IMG/VR virus record: IMGVR_UViG_3300025000_000239
Location: 1 to 38,412 of that record
DNA from: a virus
DNA: 38,412 nucleotides
Reading direction: 5' to 3' (one strand)
Shown here: positions 15,029 to 23,373 of the stretch, piece by piece
Numbering within the stretch: position 1 is the stretch's first letter
Layout of the letters: each line of letters opens with the position of its first letter
The notes under the pieces: model-generated
Told to the model about the DNA's origin: nothing
Databases searched by the model: none
Seen by the model: the letters and a program-made list of their open reading frames with translations, nothing else
Position numbers and translations under genes: made by a program

Positions 15029-16258
15029 CTAGATCCCGGTCACCGTGCAGATACCTTTCGGGCGGTAAACCACGAACGCCACCCGCTTGGTTGCCCGGAT
15101 CGCCAGCTGACCCTTGATGAAATAGTCACTGTGCGAATTCGAGATCTGGATGCTGATCTGTTTCTTGGTGAAGACCTGCATGGCCGCATCGAACGCTGCC
15201 ACGATCGCGGAATTCTCGGTCATGCTTGTGGATTGAACCACCGGCAAACCCCAGATCCGTTCCGGACCGGCTTCAGCCGGGCTGCCCCAGATGTAAATGC
15301 CGTCCACTGTGCGCAGTAAGCGCACTGCCTGCCAGTCGTTCGGGTGCATCACGATCCCGCTCGCTGCCAGCCAGGCGTTGACACGAACCAGCGTCATAGC
15401 CTTGTAAATCGCGTCGGGAACAGGATCAGCGCCCTTGGCTTGGGTCTGGATGCCAACCACGTTCAGTATACCGCGCAGGTTCGGAGCGTTTCCATCGCCG
15501 CCGATCAACTGGGTTTCTTCGCGCATCCGGATGAAATAATTCAAGCGGTTGTCGATGACCGACTGCATCATCGGTGCATCTTCCAGCGCGATCTCGGTGA
15601 CCGGCAGGAAGGTGCGGATATCGCGCACTGAGCTGGATTTCTCGGTGAAAGCCAGTGTCGATTCAGGTGCATCGCTCTTTTCCGATGTTTCGGCTGCCGC
15701 GTTGGTGCTGGTTGTTTCTTCCATGTACACAACCGCGTTTTGGTCGGTCTGTCCGCCCGGGATCAGGTCAACCACCATCGGTCGCTCAGCGGCAAAATCC
15801 ACGATCTTGCCCATGCGCACAGCCTGGGGGGCATAACCGGTTGCGGAATCGAACACGGCTTTGCGCTCGCCAAGACCCTTGGCTTCAAGCTCAGACACAG
15901 GTCCGTTGCCGGATCCCTTGACGTATTCGGTGAACGCCTTGCTTTCAACAACGCGCTGACCGAAGGATTTTTCTTCCTCCTGCTCACTAGAAAGTTTCCC
16001 GTCCTTGCTCCGTTGCCAGTCCATGCCTTTGACTTGTTCGCCGGATTCGATCTCGCGGCGGTTTTTCTCGTCCATGGCTGCCAGGGATTTCAGCTCATCG
16101 ACTTCCTTGCCCAGATCAGCCAGCTCAAGGTTGCGGGCTTTCAGATCGGCGGCAACAGTCGCGTCCATATCCATATTTGGATATTTGACGAAGATTTCGT
16201 GCATTTCCTTTTGCTTTAGTTCCAGTACACCTTGCTTTTCTTGCAGTTTAGTAGGCAT
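15029..16258 (-). CDS. HK97-fold major capsid protein
   Basis: This 409-residue protein has an N-terminal coiled-coil delta (scaffold) domain at about 1-100 (LQEKQGVLELKQKEMHEIF, LELADLGKEVDELKSL). The capsid domain contains MVVDLIPGG, FTEKSSSVRDIRTFLPVTEIALED, FIRMREETQLIGGDG, RGILN, WQAVRLLRTVDGIYIWG and WGLPVVQST, all characteristic of HK97-type capsids. The upstream protease should remove the delta domain during maturation. The ATG follows the protease stop by one base, with GGAGAGG about 9 nt upstream. Confidence 0.95.
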   Translation of the reverse strand: MPTKLQEKQGVLELKQKEMHEIFVKYPNMDMDATVAADLKARNLELADLGKEVDELKSLAAMDEKNRREIESGEQVKGMDWQRSKDGKLSSEQEEEKSFGQRVVESKAFTEYVKGSGNGPVSELEAKGLGERKAVFDSATGYAPQAVRMGKIVDFAAERPMVVDLIPGGQTDQNAVVYMEETTSTNAAAETSEKSDAPESTLAFTEKSSSVRDIRTFLPVTEIALEDAPMMQSVIDNRLNYFIRMREETQLIGGDGNAPNLRGILNVVGIQTQAKGADPVPDAIYKAMTLVRVNAWLAASGIVMHPNDWQAVRLLRTVDGIYIWGSPAEAGPERIWGLPVVQSTSMTENSAIVAAFDAAMQVFTKKQISIQISNSHSDYFIKGQLAIRATKRVAFVVYRPKGICTVTGI

Positions 16259-16259
16259 T

Positions 16260-17003
16260 TCAGTTACCCTCTCCCACGCCGTTCTGGCGCGCTTCGAATG
16301 CTATGAATTTATTGAATTCCAATTGCGCCGCAGCCTTGGATTCATCCCCATCAATAATGGATTCCTCCAGCGCGTCCGCTCCAGTACGGAGATCTGTTGC
16401 CAGTTTCTTGATCTCCTCAACACGTTCTTCACTGATCTCACGGCCTTGCTCTTTCCGCAGCCCCTTGAGTGAGCGCACGCGCTCCCCCAGCGAGTCCACA
16501 GCTTCGACCACAGCCTTTACTTGAGTCTCAAGGGATTGTCGCCCCTTGAGCATCAGCGTCCTCGTTCCAATACCGGCACCTTTCAGCACCGGAGAAACTT
16601 CGTAAACTTCCGTCTCGATCAAGTGGCGGATCCTGCGCTCTTCCTGATCTTCCCAGGAAGCCTTGACCGTGTGGAATCCCCAACTCCATTCCTGCAGGTT
16701 CCCCATCGCCTTGACGGTCTTGTAAGCCTCTTGACCGTCAATGGTTTCCATGAAGAAGGATCCATTGAAAACAGCCTCAGTCTGGGAGACTTCGATGAAA
16801 CCTTTTCCAACAGGTCGCGTCCAGTCATGGCTCCACACAACAGCCACTTCCTGCCCGTTCTTGAACGCGCTCGGCTCAACAATGTCATAATCTTTGTCGA
16901 TCACCCCAAAGGTTGCGATCGACGCGCTCAACTTGCCGGTTTCATCCACTTTGAACTGGATGCTCTTTGACTCGTATTCTGGATTTTCCTTAATTTTTGG
17001 CAT
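16260..17003 (-). CDS. Prohead maturation protease (HK97 family)
   Basis: This 247-residue serine protease has catalytic His59 in VVWSHDWTRPVGKG and Ser107 in LQEWSWGFH. EVYEVSPVLKGAGIGTRTL follows, the hallmark of phage prohead proteases (peptidase U35/S78 type). The usual family length is about 160-180 residues. The extra 90 C-terminal residues are a charged helix (TQVKAVVEAVDSLGERVRSL...), perhaps a scaffold-like extension. AGGAG precedes the ATG. It sits between portal and capsid genes as expected. Confidence 0.92.
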   Translation of the reverse strand: MPKIKENPEYESKSIQFKVDETGKLSASIATFGVIDKDYDIVEPSAFKNGQEVAVVWSHDWTRPVGKGFIEVSQTEAVFNGSFFMETIDGQEAYKTVKAMGNLQEWSWGFHTVKASWEDQEERRIRHLIETEVYEVSPVLKGAGIGTRTLMLKGRQSLETQVKAVVEAVDSLGERVRSLKGLRKEQGREISEERVEEIKKLATDLRTGADALEESIIDGDESKAAAQLEFNKFIAFEARQNGVGEGN

Positions 17004-17005
17004 AC

Positions 17006-19081
17006 TTAGCTCCTGTCTGGCGTTACATCTTCAAATATGGGATAGTGGCTCCTGGTGCAATTCGGGTGTTCCAATAGATTTGAATCAAGATATTCAATGG
17101 CCCACACCTGGCCGTTGGCGATCTTGCACTCATCGTCATCATCGTCATCGCCGTTATCCAGGATCCCAACAATCTTCACGCCGTTGGCTTTGTATCTTTC
17201 CGAAGCCACTGAATTTTGCGCATTCCCCAGTTCCGTCCTGGCAATCGTGGTTGACCGGTTCTGGTAAGTCTCTTTCACAATGGATTGAAGTCCTGCCTGG
17301 TTTTCGTCGCCCTTCACCAGTTGCTGGATAGACCATCCGTTCTCATTGCCGTATTTCAAAGCCTCTTGCAAAGCGCTGCGGGTGGTCGCCGTGATGTCTT
17401 TGATGTCCCCGCCCGCCTTTGAGAGCATCGCCGTCACCGCCGGATCGGTTAACTCAAAATCAACCGTCACACCCAAAGAAAGATTCATCGTTTCCCAGCT
17501 CGCCTGGGCAATTGCCACAAACCACCGCTTAAGCAGTTTCCCCAAATCCTCTTCATCCTTCGGAGTCAGCAGATCATCCACACCAGGCAGGTCGTCTTTG
17601 CGCTCTGCCATCCCTTGCAATGATTTCCCCGCCCGGCTGACCACCCGGTCAGACAAGCTCGAGAAATACGCATCCATATCCTTGGCCATGTTCGGCCACA
17701 TCGACCTGCGGATCCGCTGCAGTGCCCGGCCGTACACAGATCCTTTAGCTTTGATCTCTTTTAGTTCTTCCTCTTTTGTGCCTTTCGTGCTTTTCGTGGT
17801 TAATGATTTAATGGGTTCCGTTGTAGGGGCAACCGGCGGTTGCCCTTGCTCTCCCGGCTTTTCCCAGGAGTACAGCATGCTCGTCTTATAAACTTCATCC
17901 TCGGGTTTTACTTTCAACCCAACGGAACGCTTGAACTCCGCTCGCGTGATCACACCCTTATCCACTGCGTTGAGCAGCCTTGTCCACATCTCGTTCACGT
18001 TCTCGGCCAGCGCTTTTACCTGGTCCAGGTTGAACCGCAGCTGATACCCCCCGCCGAATTCATCCGATAAAGCCATGGTCATTTCCGAAGAGAAAGCCCG
18101 CCACAGCGCCACTAAGGTGGTCTCGGTAAAGCTTTTTCTGGCCATGCCGTCGCCGTAATCGCTCCGCTTCAATCCCACGTACAGCCCCGCGATTGTCGCA
18201 GGTACGCCGAATGCCGCGCAGATCCGGCTCTCCGGAATGTTTTTCAAATTGGATAGATCCAGCTCCTGCATATTCATGCCCAGCTTCTGGATCGTCATTC
18301 CCGCCTGCATAAAACCTGGTACTCCTCGGTTTTCTCCACCGTAACGCTTTATCCATTGTTTTTGCAGGCGCTTGACCGTCGCATCATCCAGTTCATCACC
18401 ATCAGGTAATGTGACGGCAAATGGCGGGATGGCATTGTTTTTGAACATCGCGTACGTATACCGCGAGGACTCTGTATCGCTGGTTACATCCCGGCTCGCG
18501 AATTCGATTGCCCCGATGCCCTTCCACGGTTGTTCCGGATCGATCATCCACTTCCACTGGAACACATCTTTTTTTGACAGCGGTATTTTTCGTCCATCAC
18601 CAACATCGAATAAATAACCGGATACCAGTCCCTCTTTACTGTTATGCCCTGGCACTATCGAGACCTGTCCGTCATGCCACGGCCACAAGCGCACCACTCG
18701 ACCTGCCTGGTTGCGTTCCTTCCAGATGTACACGTTCCCGCCGCAGGGAGCGTACGTGATTACAAATTGCATGAACTCGGCTTCCCCCATATCCGGGTTT
18801 GGCTGCCTGATTAACTTTTGCAGCGCATCTGTCGACCCTGCAGGTTGTTCCCCGTCTGCGGTGTCCTTGTACGCAATCAGTTGTGGTTCAGGGAATGACA
18901 TTGCCAGCGCTCTTACGCAGGCAGAAACCGCCGAGCTGGCCTTGTAACCCTGCCGGATCAGCGTCCAGAAGTCCGTATCCATCCAGCTTGTTTTGATAAA
19001 ATCTTGGATGAAAGAAATAGCCTGTCCGGCTTTGATTACACTGCTGGCAGCCCAGGATTTGATTTGATCGAATAATTTCAC
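17006..19081 (-). CDS. Portal protein fused to MuF-like minor head domain
   Basis: This 691-residue protein combines two normally separate phage proteins. Residues 1-400 are an HK97-type portal (WTLIRQGYKASSAVSACVRALA, VYIWKERNQAGRVVRLWPW, LSNLKNIPESRICAAFGVP, TLVALWRAFSSEM). Residues about 480-690 are a phage Mu F/SPP1 gp7-like domain with RSTTIARTELGNAQN, CKIANGQVW and HPNCTRSHYPIF. The linker (about 405-440) is translated from two dispersed-repeat-like sequences. Portal subunits form the DNA entry ring; MuF proteins enter the head and may leave with DNA. GTG start overlapping the terminase stop (GTGA), TGGAGG about 10 nt upstream. Confidence 0.93.
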   Translation of the reverse strand: MKLFDQIKSWAASSVIKAGQAISFIQDFIKTSWMDTDFWTLIRQGYKASSAVSACVRALAMSFPEPQLIAYKDTADGEQPAGSTDALQKLIRQPNPDMGEAEFMQFVITYAPCGGNVYIWKERNQAGRVVRLWPWHDGQVSIVPGHNSKEGLVSGYLFDVGDGRKIPLSKKDVFQWKWMIDPEQPWKGIGAIEFASRDVTSDTESSRYTYAMFKNNAIPPFAVTLPDGDELDDATVKRLQKQWIKRYGGENRGVPGFMQAGMTIQKLGMNMQELDLSNLKNIPESRICAAFGVPATIAGLYVGLKRSDYGDGMARKSFTETTLVALWRAFSSEMTMALSDEFGGGYQLRFNLDQVKALAENVNEMWTRLLNAVDKGVITRAEFKRSVGLKVKPEDEVYKTSMLYSWEKPGEQGQPPVAPTTEPIKSLTTKSTKGTKEEELKEIKAKGSVYGRALQRIRRSMWPNMAKDMDAYFSSLSDRVVSRAGKSLQGMAERKDDLPGVDDLLTPKDEEDLGKLLKRWFVAIAQASWETMNLSLGVTVDFELTDPAVTAMLSKAGGDIKDITATTRSALQEALKYGNENGWSIQQLVKGDENQAGLQSIVKETYQNRSTTIARTELGNAQNSVASERYKANGVKIVGILDNGDDDDDDECKIANGQVWAIEYLDSNLLEHPNCTRSHYPIFEDVTPDRS
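17774..17845. repeat. Host-type repeats inside the portal-MuF linker
   Basis: Bases 17827-17845 form a perfect palindromic repeat (GGGCAACCG, one base, CGGTTGCCC). Bases 17774-17806 are a TTTTGTGCCTTTCGTG...CGTGGTTAA repeat of CACGAA type. Both resemble intergenic repeats scattered in many bacterial chromosomes. Here both are translated in frame, as GQPPVAPTT and TTKSTKGTKE. Confidence 0.75.
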
Positions 19082-20658
19082 CAGATTTTAGCCTCCAGGT
19101 GTTTCTTCTTTGCGAGTTCCGCGATCATATAAGGTCCACCGCTCGCAGAGTCCACAATATCGTCGTGCTGGCTGTAAGGAAATTCCATCAATTGCCTCTT
19201 TACATCCAGATGATTTGACCCCTTTACCAACTTGAAATGCCCTTCTTTCGCCCGGAGACTCAGGTTAGTTGCCCGGTCCATCTTCGATCCTTCCGGAACC
19301 GGGAAAGTGATCATTTTGACCATTGCCAATTCAGGATCATTCCAAAAATTTTGGAATGCCAGGGTCTGAAAAGCCACATCTTCAATCCCCCATGTAACTT
19401 TTTTGTTGTCTGGCAGTAGCATATTCATCTTCAACAGCTTCAAGAACTTATTCAATTCACGCACGCGCAGCAGATCACGCCCAACAATATCCCCGTCAGG
19501 AGTCAATGTCTCGATCAGCGACGCATTGAAATCACTTCTCTTGTTACGGCCTAGCGCCACATCGATGTAACTGACCCACTCCCAATTCCAATCAACTTCG
19601 TTGCGATCAATTTCAAGGATGTCCTTGTCGTCAAACAATCCACCGGTAAAGGGTCTTGGCAACTGTTGATAGACGCTCGCAAACGTATAAGGGCTTTTTG
19701 CCTCAACAGTCGTTTTGACTTTCTCAATATATTTCTGGCTATAACGCCACGGCCATAACACCTGGCCTGGTGTGCGTTTCAACGGATCCCCTTCCGACTT
19801 CAAAGGCAGATACACCCCCTGAGAAAGATTCCTTTTATACTCTTCCTCAGTTTCCGGATATTGGTCTTCTTCAAGTGCCATCGCCGGGAGGTAGATAACC
19901 TTCCATTGGTCAATATTTGGATCCTCGTTCGCCATCCTTTGCAATATTTGTCCGATTAGGTCGTTAGGATCCCACCGTGTGTGGTCGATAATGCACGCCC
20001 CACCTTCGCTCAAACGGGGAATTGCCACAGAGTCAAACCAGTTTTCCAATTTTTTCTGATGGATCTCTGACCGACCCTCATCGATATCTTGAGTTGGATC
20101 ATCAACGATCAATAGATCCAGTGGATTGCCCGATAGACCACCGCTGATACCCCGACTCAAGCAGCCACCTTCAAATGGAGCTTTCAATTGCCAATCACTC
20201 TTGGATGCGGAGTCATCAGATAGCATCACTGGTTCGTCGTTAGTGGAATATGTGCCGAATAAGTTCCGAAAAGCCTCACTCTGCACATAATCCCTTACCG
20301 CAGCCGAGTGTTTGTCCGCCAGATTCGCGCCATAAGACACAATACCCACATGTGTATTTGGATTCCGGCCTATCACCCAACTTGGGAAGATCCTCGCGAT
20401 ATCGGTCGATTTCCCATGCTGGGGTGGTAATTCAACGATCAGCCTGCCATTCCCTTGTTTTCCCCCGGTGCTAATGTATAGCTCGATCTGTTCGAGTTCG
20501 AAAGCTAAGACGGCATGGTGTCGGCCATCCTTAAATTTTGGATTGATATAATGTCGGTAATATTTGTAACGGGTTTTCGCTAATTCACGAAAATCCCGTT
20601 CTTCCTTGGCTTGTTCAGGAGTCAATTCCTTGTTCCTATAAGGAAGAGTGCCCATCAT
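19078..20658 (-). CDS. terL: Terminase large subunit
   Basis: This 526-residue packaging motor has Walker A PPQHGKS (78-84) and Walker B DLLIVDDP (Asp186, Asp187), with HTRWDPNDL after it (C-motif region). The RNase H-type nuclease domain shows acidic residues in WVSYIDVALG (Asp366), WGIEDVA (Glu426) and SQHDDIVDS (Asp499-503). Length is usual. GGAGG lies before the ATG-ATG start, and the gene overlaps the small subunit gene by 23 bp. Together with the small subunit it cuts and pumps phage DNA into the head through the portal encoded next. Confidence 0.95.
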   Translation of the reverse strand: MMGTLPYRNKELTPEQAKEERDFRELAKTRYKYYRHYINPKFKDGRHHAVLAFELEQIELYISTGGKQGNGRLIVELPPQHGKSTDIARIFPSWVIGRNPNTHVGIVSYGANLADKHSAAVRDYVQSEAFRNLFGTYSTNDEPVMLSDDSASKSDWQLKAPFEGGCLSRGISGGLSGNPLDLLIVDDPTQDIDEGRSEIHQKKLENWFDSVAIPRLSEGGACIIDHTRWDPNDLIGQILQRMANEDPNIDQWKVIYLPAMALEEDQYPETEEEYKRNLSQGVYLPLKSEGDPLKRTPGQVLWPWRYSQKYIEKVKTTVEAKSPYTFASVYQQLPRPFTGGLFDDKDILEIDRNEVDWNWEWVSYIDVALGRNKRSDFNASLIETLTPDGDIVGRDLLRVRELNKFLKLLKMNMLLPDNKKVTWGIEDVAFQTLAFQNFWNDPELAMVKMITFPVPEGSKMDRATNLSLRAKEGHFKLVKGSNHLDVKRQLMEFPYSQHDDIVDSASGGPYMIAELAKKKHLEAKIW

Positions 20659-21367
20659 CGCCCTCCTCCTCGTTGTTCAGCCCAAGCTTCTTGTCCAGCG
20701 CTGCAGCAGCCCTGTCAAGCTCCTCAGCCGTATAATCCCTGGCATTGGTCTTTGGGCGCTCAATATCTACCCTCTGATGCGGCACATAATCCGTGGTCAT
20801 CACAAAAAATGTCTTGCGATCTTGAGCGTTATGAAAACTCGGATCTGCAGCACTCTCAGCCAGCGCTTCAAAAGCATCCCGCCGGTGATCCATCAGCGGC
20901 GCCGCCTGCATCAGTCCGATCGTTTCATCGATCGCCGGATTCTTGCGTCTCCACGTGGAGATCTGCCGATCAGAAGTCAATCCCAAAATGGTGGTCGAAA
21001 GCTCTTCCTGCGTGCGTGGATAGCGTCCTGCCTTCGGGGAACTTGCCCACGCAATATAAGCTGCCACCCGCCACGGCCAGCCGTAATCCTGCAGGCGGTA
21101 ATATTCATCCGCCCAACCGATAACGTTCTTAACATCAACACGGCTTCCGCCCAAATCTGCACGCAGCACATCAAACTCGACCCGTGCTTTTTCAAGCGTG
21201 GTCTGATACTTGATCAAGCGCTCTTTGAGTGCCAGGCGTGCCGTTTCGCTCCTGCGTGCGGCTTCTTCCGGAGAAATAGCAATATCGCCATCGACCTCTT
21301 CAAGATCAAGGTCAAGCGCCAGTTGGCTCAGGTTTTCTCCGGATAGTTTTTTGGGATTGATCGCCAT
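20636..21367 (-). CDS. terS: Probable terminase small subunit
   Basis: This 243-residue protein precedes the large subunit gene and overlaps it. Its centre holds a helix-turn-helix-like stretch (RTQEELSTTILGLTSDRQISTWRRKNPAIDETI), similar to small terminase and phBC6A51-type DNA-packaging proteins (LSxxQxxxWRKxP). An Ala/Glu/Arg-rich helix lies before it (EEAARRSETARLALKERLIKYQTTLEKARVEF), suitable for oligomer formation. An acidic C-terminus follows (LGLNNEEEGDDG). TAGGAA precedes the ATG. It is expected to recognise the packaging start site. Confidence 0.78.
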   Translation of the reverse strand: MAINPKKLSGENLSQLALDLDLEEVDGDIAISPEEAARRSETARLALKERLIKYQTTLEKARVEFDVLRADLGGSRVDVKNVIGWADEYYRLQDYGWPWRVAAYIAWASSPKAGRYPRTQEELSTTILGLTSDRQISTWRRKNPAIDETIGLMQAAPLMDHRRDAFEALAESAADPSFHNAQDRKTFFVMTTDYVPHQRVDIERPKTNARDYTAEELDRAAAALDKKLGLNNEEEGDDGHSSL

Positions 21368-21370
21368 TTC

Positions 21371-21832
21371 CTAACCTTTCAGAATTCCCGGATCTGGTTT
21401 TTCGTCACTTTTTTTTGCTTCTTCCCAGGGCACCCAGTCATCAGGGCTCCAGCATGGGTCATGTCCCAGATCCACCACCTGTTTGACCAATACCTGGATG
21501 CCTCCCATCAAATACATGATTCGCTTGGCATACTTGCTCAGCATTTGCTGCAGATTGTCAATCCTTCGATTGGTTTCGGTTTGATAATCCTCGAGGAGTT
21601 TTTTGTACTGATCGATAACATCGCCGCTGGATTCAACCAGGCTGCCAGCTGCACCAGATGGGATCTCTTGCCTCGTTTTGGCATCAAGATTATTTGCCTG
21701 GGATTCAATGTTCTTTGCCTCAGCCTTAGCCTTATGCCTGTTTACCAGAACGGTGATCAAACCGCTGAGTCCTCCTATCGCTAGGAGGACTTCGGCGATC
21801 ACTTTTACGATAGCTGCGGTGGATTCATTCAT
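21371..21832 (-). CDS. Membrane-anchored coiled-coil protein, holin/lysis accessory candidate
   Basis: This 153-residue protein has one N-terminal membrane helix (about 7-30, VKVIAEVLLAIGGLSGLITVLV). A basic stop-transfer (NRHKAKAEAK) and a long amphipathic coiled coil (DVIDQYKKLLEDYQTETNRRIDNLQQMLSKYAKRIM) follow. The C-terminal WSPDDWVPWEEAK tail is polar. Layout resembles small phage holin-like or spanin-like proteins, but no conserved family motif is seen. It is the second gene of the late operon, behind a four-helix membrane protein, and far from the lysin. Ribosome site weak. Confidence 0.6.
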   Translation of the reverse strand: MNESTAAIVKVIAEVLLAIGGLSGLITVLVNRHKAKAEAKNIESQANNLDAKTRQEIPSGAAGSLVESSGDVIDQYKKLLEDYQTETNRRIDNLQQMLSKYAKRIMYLMGGIQVLVKQVVDLGHDPCWSPDDWVPWEEAKKSDEKPDPGILKG

Positions 21833-21836
21833 GAGG

Positions 21837-22271
21837 TCAATCCACAGCGTCGCGGTTTACCTTCGCAAGTCTCACATCCATTGGCGGCGAGCTGACCTTA
21901 TATGTCAGTTGGTTACCGCCTGCAGCCAGGAATACATAGACCAGCAAAGTCTTCAAGCCAACCTGGTTGCATACCACGCCTTCTATAGGAAGCCATTTGG
22001 TACAGGTCCCCAGGAAGATAAACACAGCCAGGAGAACCACCAGGACAAGGTTGACATAGAGTTTATGCTCAGAGGGAAGCCCCGCGAATTGTGCACGCAA
22101 TCCGGGGATAAACATGAACATGGCCGAAAGGATGGCTGCCGAAAGAGTGATCAGCACCTCTGAGTCCATTTTCCAGCCAGGCGGCAAGAGTTCATTGATT
22201 GCCAGTAATGCGAATAACGCAATCACCAGCAATACCAGGCCAATAACGAACCATTTCAAGAAACTTTTCAT
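21837..22271 (-). CDS. Polytopic membrane protein, holin candidate
   Basis: This 144-residue protein begins MKSFLKWFVIGLVLLVIALF. Membrane segments are visible at about 4-26, 38-58, 71-91 and, weaker, 106-120. A basic tail (MDVRLAKVNRDAVD) follows. Size and helix count would suit a holin, though these are usually encoded beside the lysin, which here is 20 kb away in transcription order. It is the first gene of the late operon. AAAGGAG stands 5 nt before the ATG, and this start avoids translating the dispersed repeat upstream. Confidence 0.6.
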   Translation of the reverse strand: MKSFLKWFVIGLVLLVIALFALLAINELLPPGWKMDSEVLITLSAAILSAMFMFIPGLRAQFAGLPSEHKLYVNLVLVVLLAVFIFLGTCTKWLPIEGVVCNQVGLKTLLVYVFLAAGGNQLTYKVSSPPMDVRLAKVNRDAVD

Positions 22272-22289
22272 ACTTACTCCTTTCTGACT

Positions 22290-22325
22290 GTCATTGCGAG
22301 GACGCTCTTCCGAAGCAATCCCCAA
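22290..22325. repeat. Dispersed repeat copy in the late-operon leader
   Basis: TGTCATTGCGAGGACGC...CGAAGCAATCCCCAA matches the copies at 11614-11698 at nearly all positions. It lies between the terminator at 22360 and the first late gene, same orientation as all other copies. Confidence 0.9.
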
Positions 22326-22359
22326 TTGGTTTTTCCGGTTGAGTGGTTAAAACAGAAAA

Positions 22360-22394
22360 GCGCCCTCCTTAGGCAAAAAGCCTAAGGAAGGCGC
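22360..22394 (-). terminator. Strong intrinsic terminator in the late leader / end of early operon
   Basis: A 15-bp stem with one mismatch (GCGCCTTCCTTAGGC / GCCTAAGGAGGGCGC) has a TTTTT loop. On the minus strand it is followed by TTTTCTGTTTT. It lies about 40 nt downstream of the promoter at 22441-22469, so it ends early transcription and also blocks the late promoter unless antitermination occurs. Confidence 0.88.
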
Positions 22395-22440
22395 TCGTCT
22401 CTTCCGGTGGTCAGATAAGAAACCTCCGACCTGCTCTTAT

Positions 22441-22469
22441 ATTATAGCACGTTAATTCTACCTTTTCAA
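22441..22469 (-). promoter_or_regulatory. Candidate late promoter (sigma70-type)
   Basis: Minus-strand TTGAAA (22469-22464), 17 bp spacer and a perfect TATAAT (22446-22441). The -35 box lies within the last codons of the 22458 gene. Transcription would begin near 22434 and read through the leader terminator into the late genes. Confidence 0.75.
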
Positions 22470-22919
22470 TAGTGAATTTCGCCAATGTGCCCAGAATCTT
22501 ATCGTTCCTAATCTTGCCAATGTGTAAGCCATGTCATCATCCCATTTACCTGATAGCGGATTTGGCTTTGGTTTCCTGAAAATCGCGACCTTACCCGATT
22601 GAGAAACAAGAAATATACCAGCTCGTTCTGGTACTAACTCCACACACCGTGCCAGTTTTTCTGGCATTGCAAACCACAGCCAGCGAATAGCTATAGAGTT
22701 GTGATTGTGGGGTTTTTGTCCGTCCCTTTTGAGATCAGCCCTTGATATCTTTATCTCAATCTCGGATGCGTATCGGCTTCTATGATTCAGTGCGCATAAA
22801 TCCAATTCGTAAGGGAACATTCCCCACGAAACATTAGGGACAATCACATAATTTCTACTGCCAAAATGCAATGATATTGCATACTCAATTCCATAGGTTT
22901 TTTCATAATCTATGCTCAT
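22458..22919 (-). CDS. MmcB-like PD-(D/E)XK nuclease family protein
   Basis: This 153-residue protein has the signature ELDLCALNHRSRYASEIEIKISRADLKRD. The acidic ELD and EIEIK form a PD-(D/E)XK-type active site, and the SRADxxRDxxK run is typical of MmcB-related DNA repair proteins. LWFAMPEKLA and GIFLVSQSGKVAIFRKPKPNP follow, also as in that group. In phages such proteins may process DNA ends or recombination intermediates. It is the last early gene, coupled by ATGA overlap to the previous gene, and its 3' end contains the -35 box of the late promoter. Confidence 0.62.
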   Translation of the reverse strand: MSIDYEKTYGIEYAISLHFGSRNYVIVPNVSWGMFPYELDLCALNHRSRYASEIEIKISRADLKRDGQKPHNHNSIAIRWLWFAMPEKLARCVELVPERAGIFLVSQSGKVAIFRKPKPNPLSGKWDDDMAYTLARLGTIRFWAHWRNSLLKR

Positions 22920-23338
22920 TCCTTCACCCCATACTGTTCCAATAATTGCCGGTGTGCTTCCTTCACCTCATTCCTTTTATCCACAAGGACCGCATCCGTG
23001 ATCCCATCATAATAGTCTTTCTTCCTGCCTAATTCGTCCTGGATGAACTGATCAGCAAATAACGGATACTTCTCTTCCATTCTTCGCGCCAGCCTCTTCT
23101 GCCTGATGGACTTCAGCACCTCCCGGCTCATTTCCCTTGGGAACTCCGTGATCGCCCGTACCGAATGACTGTACCCATCCCCTGGCTTCCACACCTCCTC
23201 TATCTCCATTGGGCATTGCCTGCACCCTTCCACGTTTGCCGGGACGAACACTTCTACCAGCACCTGCTTTCCATCAGGAGGATTAGTATATGGGCTGTGC
23301 CATTCTAACCTGTGAAGAAAACCCAAAACTTTTGTCAT
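22916..23338 (-). CDS. Unknown early phage protein
   Basis: This 140-residue charged protein has a CRQCP pair near residue 40 and a basic helix (REVLKSIRQKRLARRMEEKYP). The N-terminal half resembles a small beta domain (KQVLVEVFVPANVEG). I do not recognise the family. Its ATG overlaps the stop of the preceding gene (ATGA), and the overlap lies inside a dispersed repeat copy, so the start codon is supplied by that repeat. Confidence 0.65.
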   Translation of the reverse strand: MTKVLGFLHRLEWHSPYTNPPDGKQVLVEVFVPANVEGCRQCPMEIEEVWKPGDGYSHSVRAITEFPREMSREVLKSIRQKRLARRMEEKYPLFADQFIQDELGRKKDYYDGITDAVLVDKRNEVKEAHRQLLEQYGVKE

Positions 23339-23373
23339 GTCTGAGCGTTCTCTGCCGAAGCAATCTCCAACTT
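23333..23373. repeat. Dispersed repeat copy forming a stop/start junction
   Basis: A diverged copy (GTCATGTCTGAGCG...GCCGAAGCAATCTCCAAC). Read on the minus strand it encodes the end of one protein (LEIASAENAQT) and its ATGA gives the start of the next. Confidence 0.8.
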
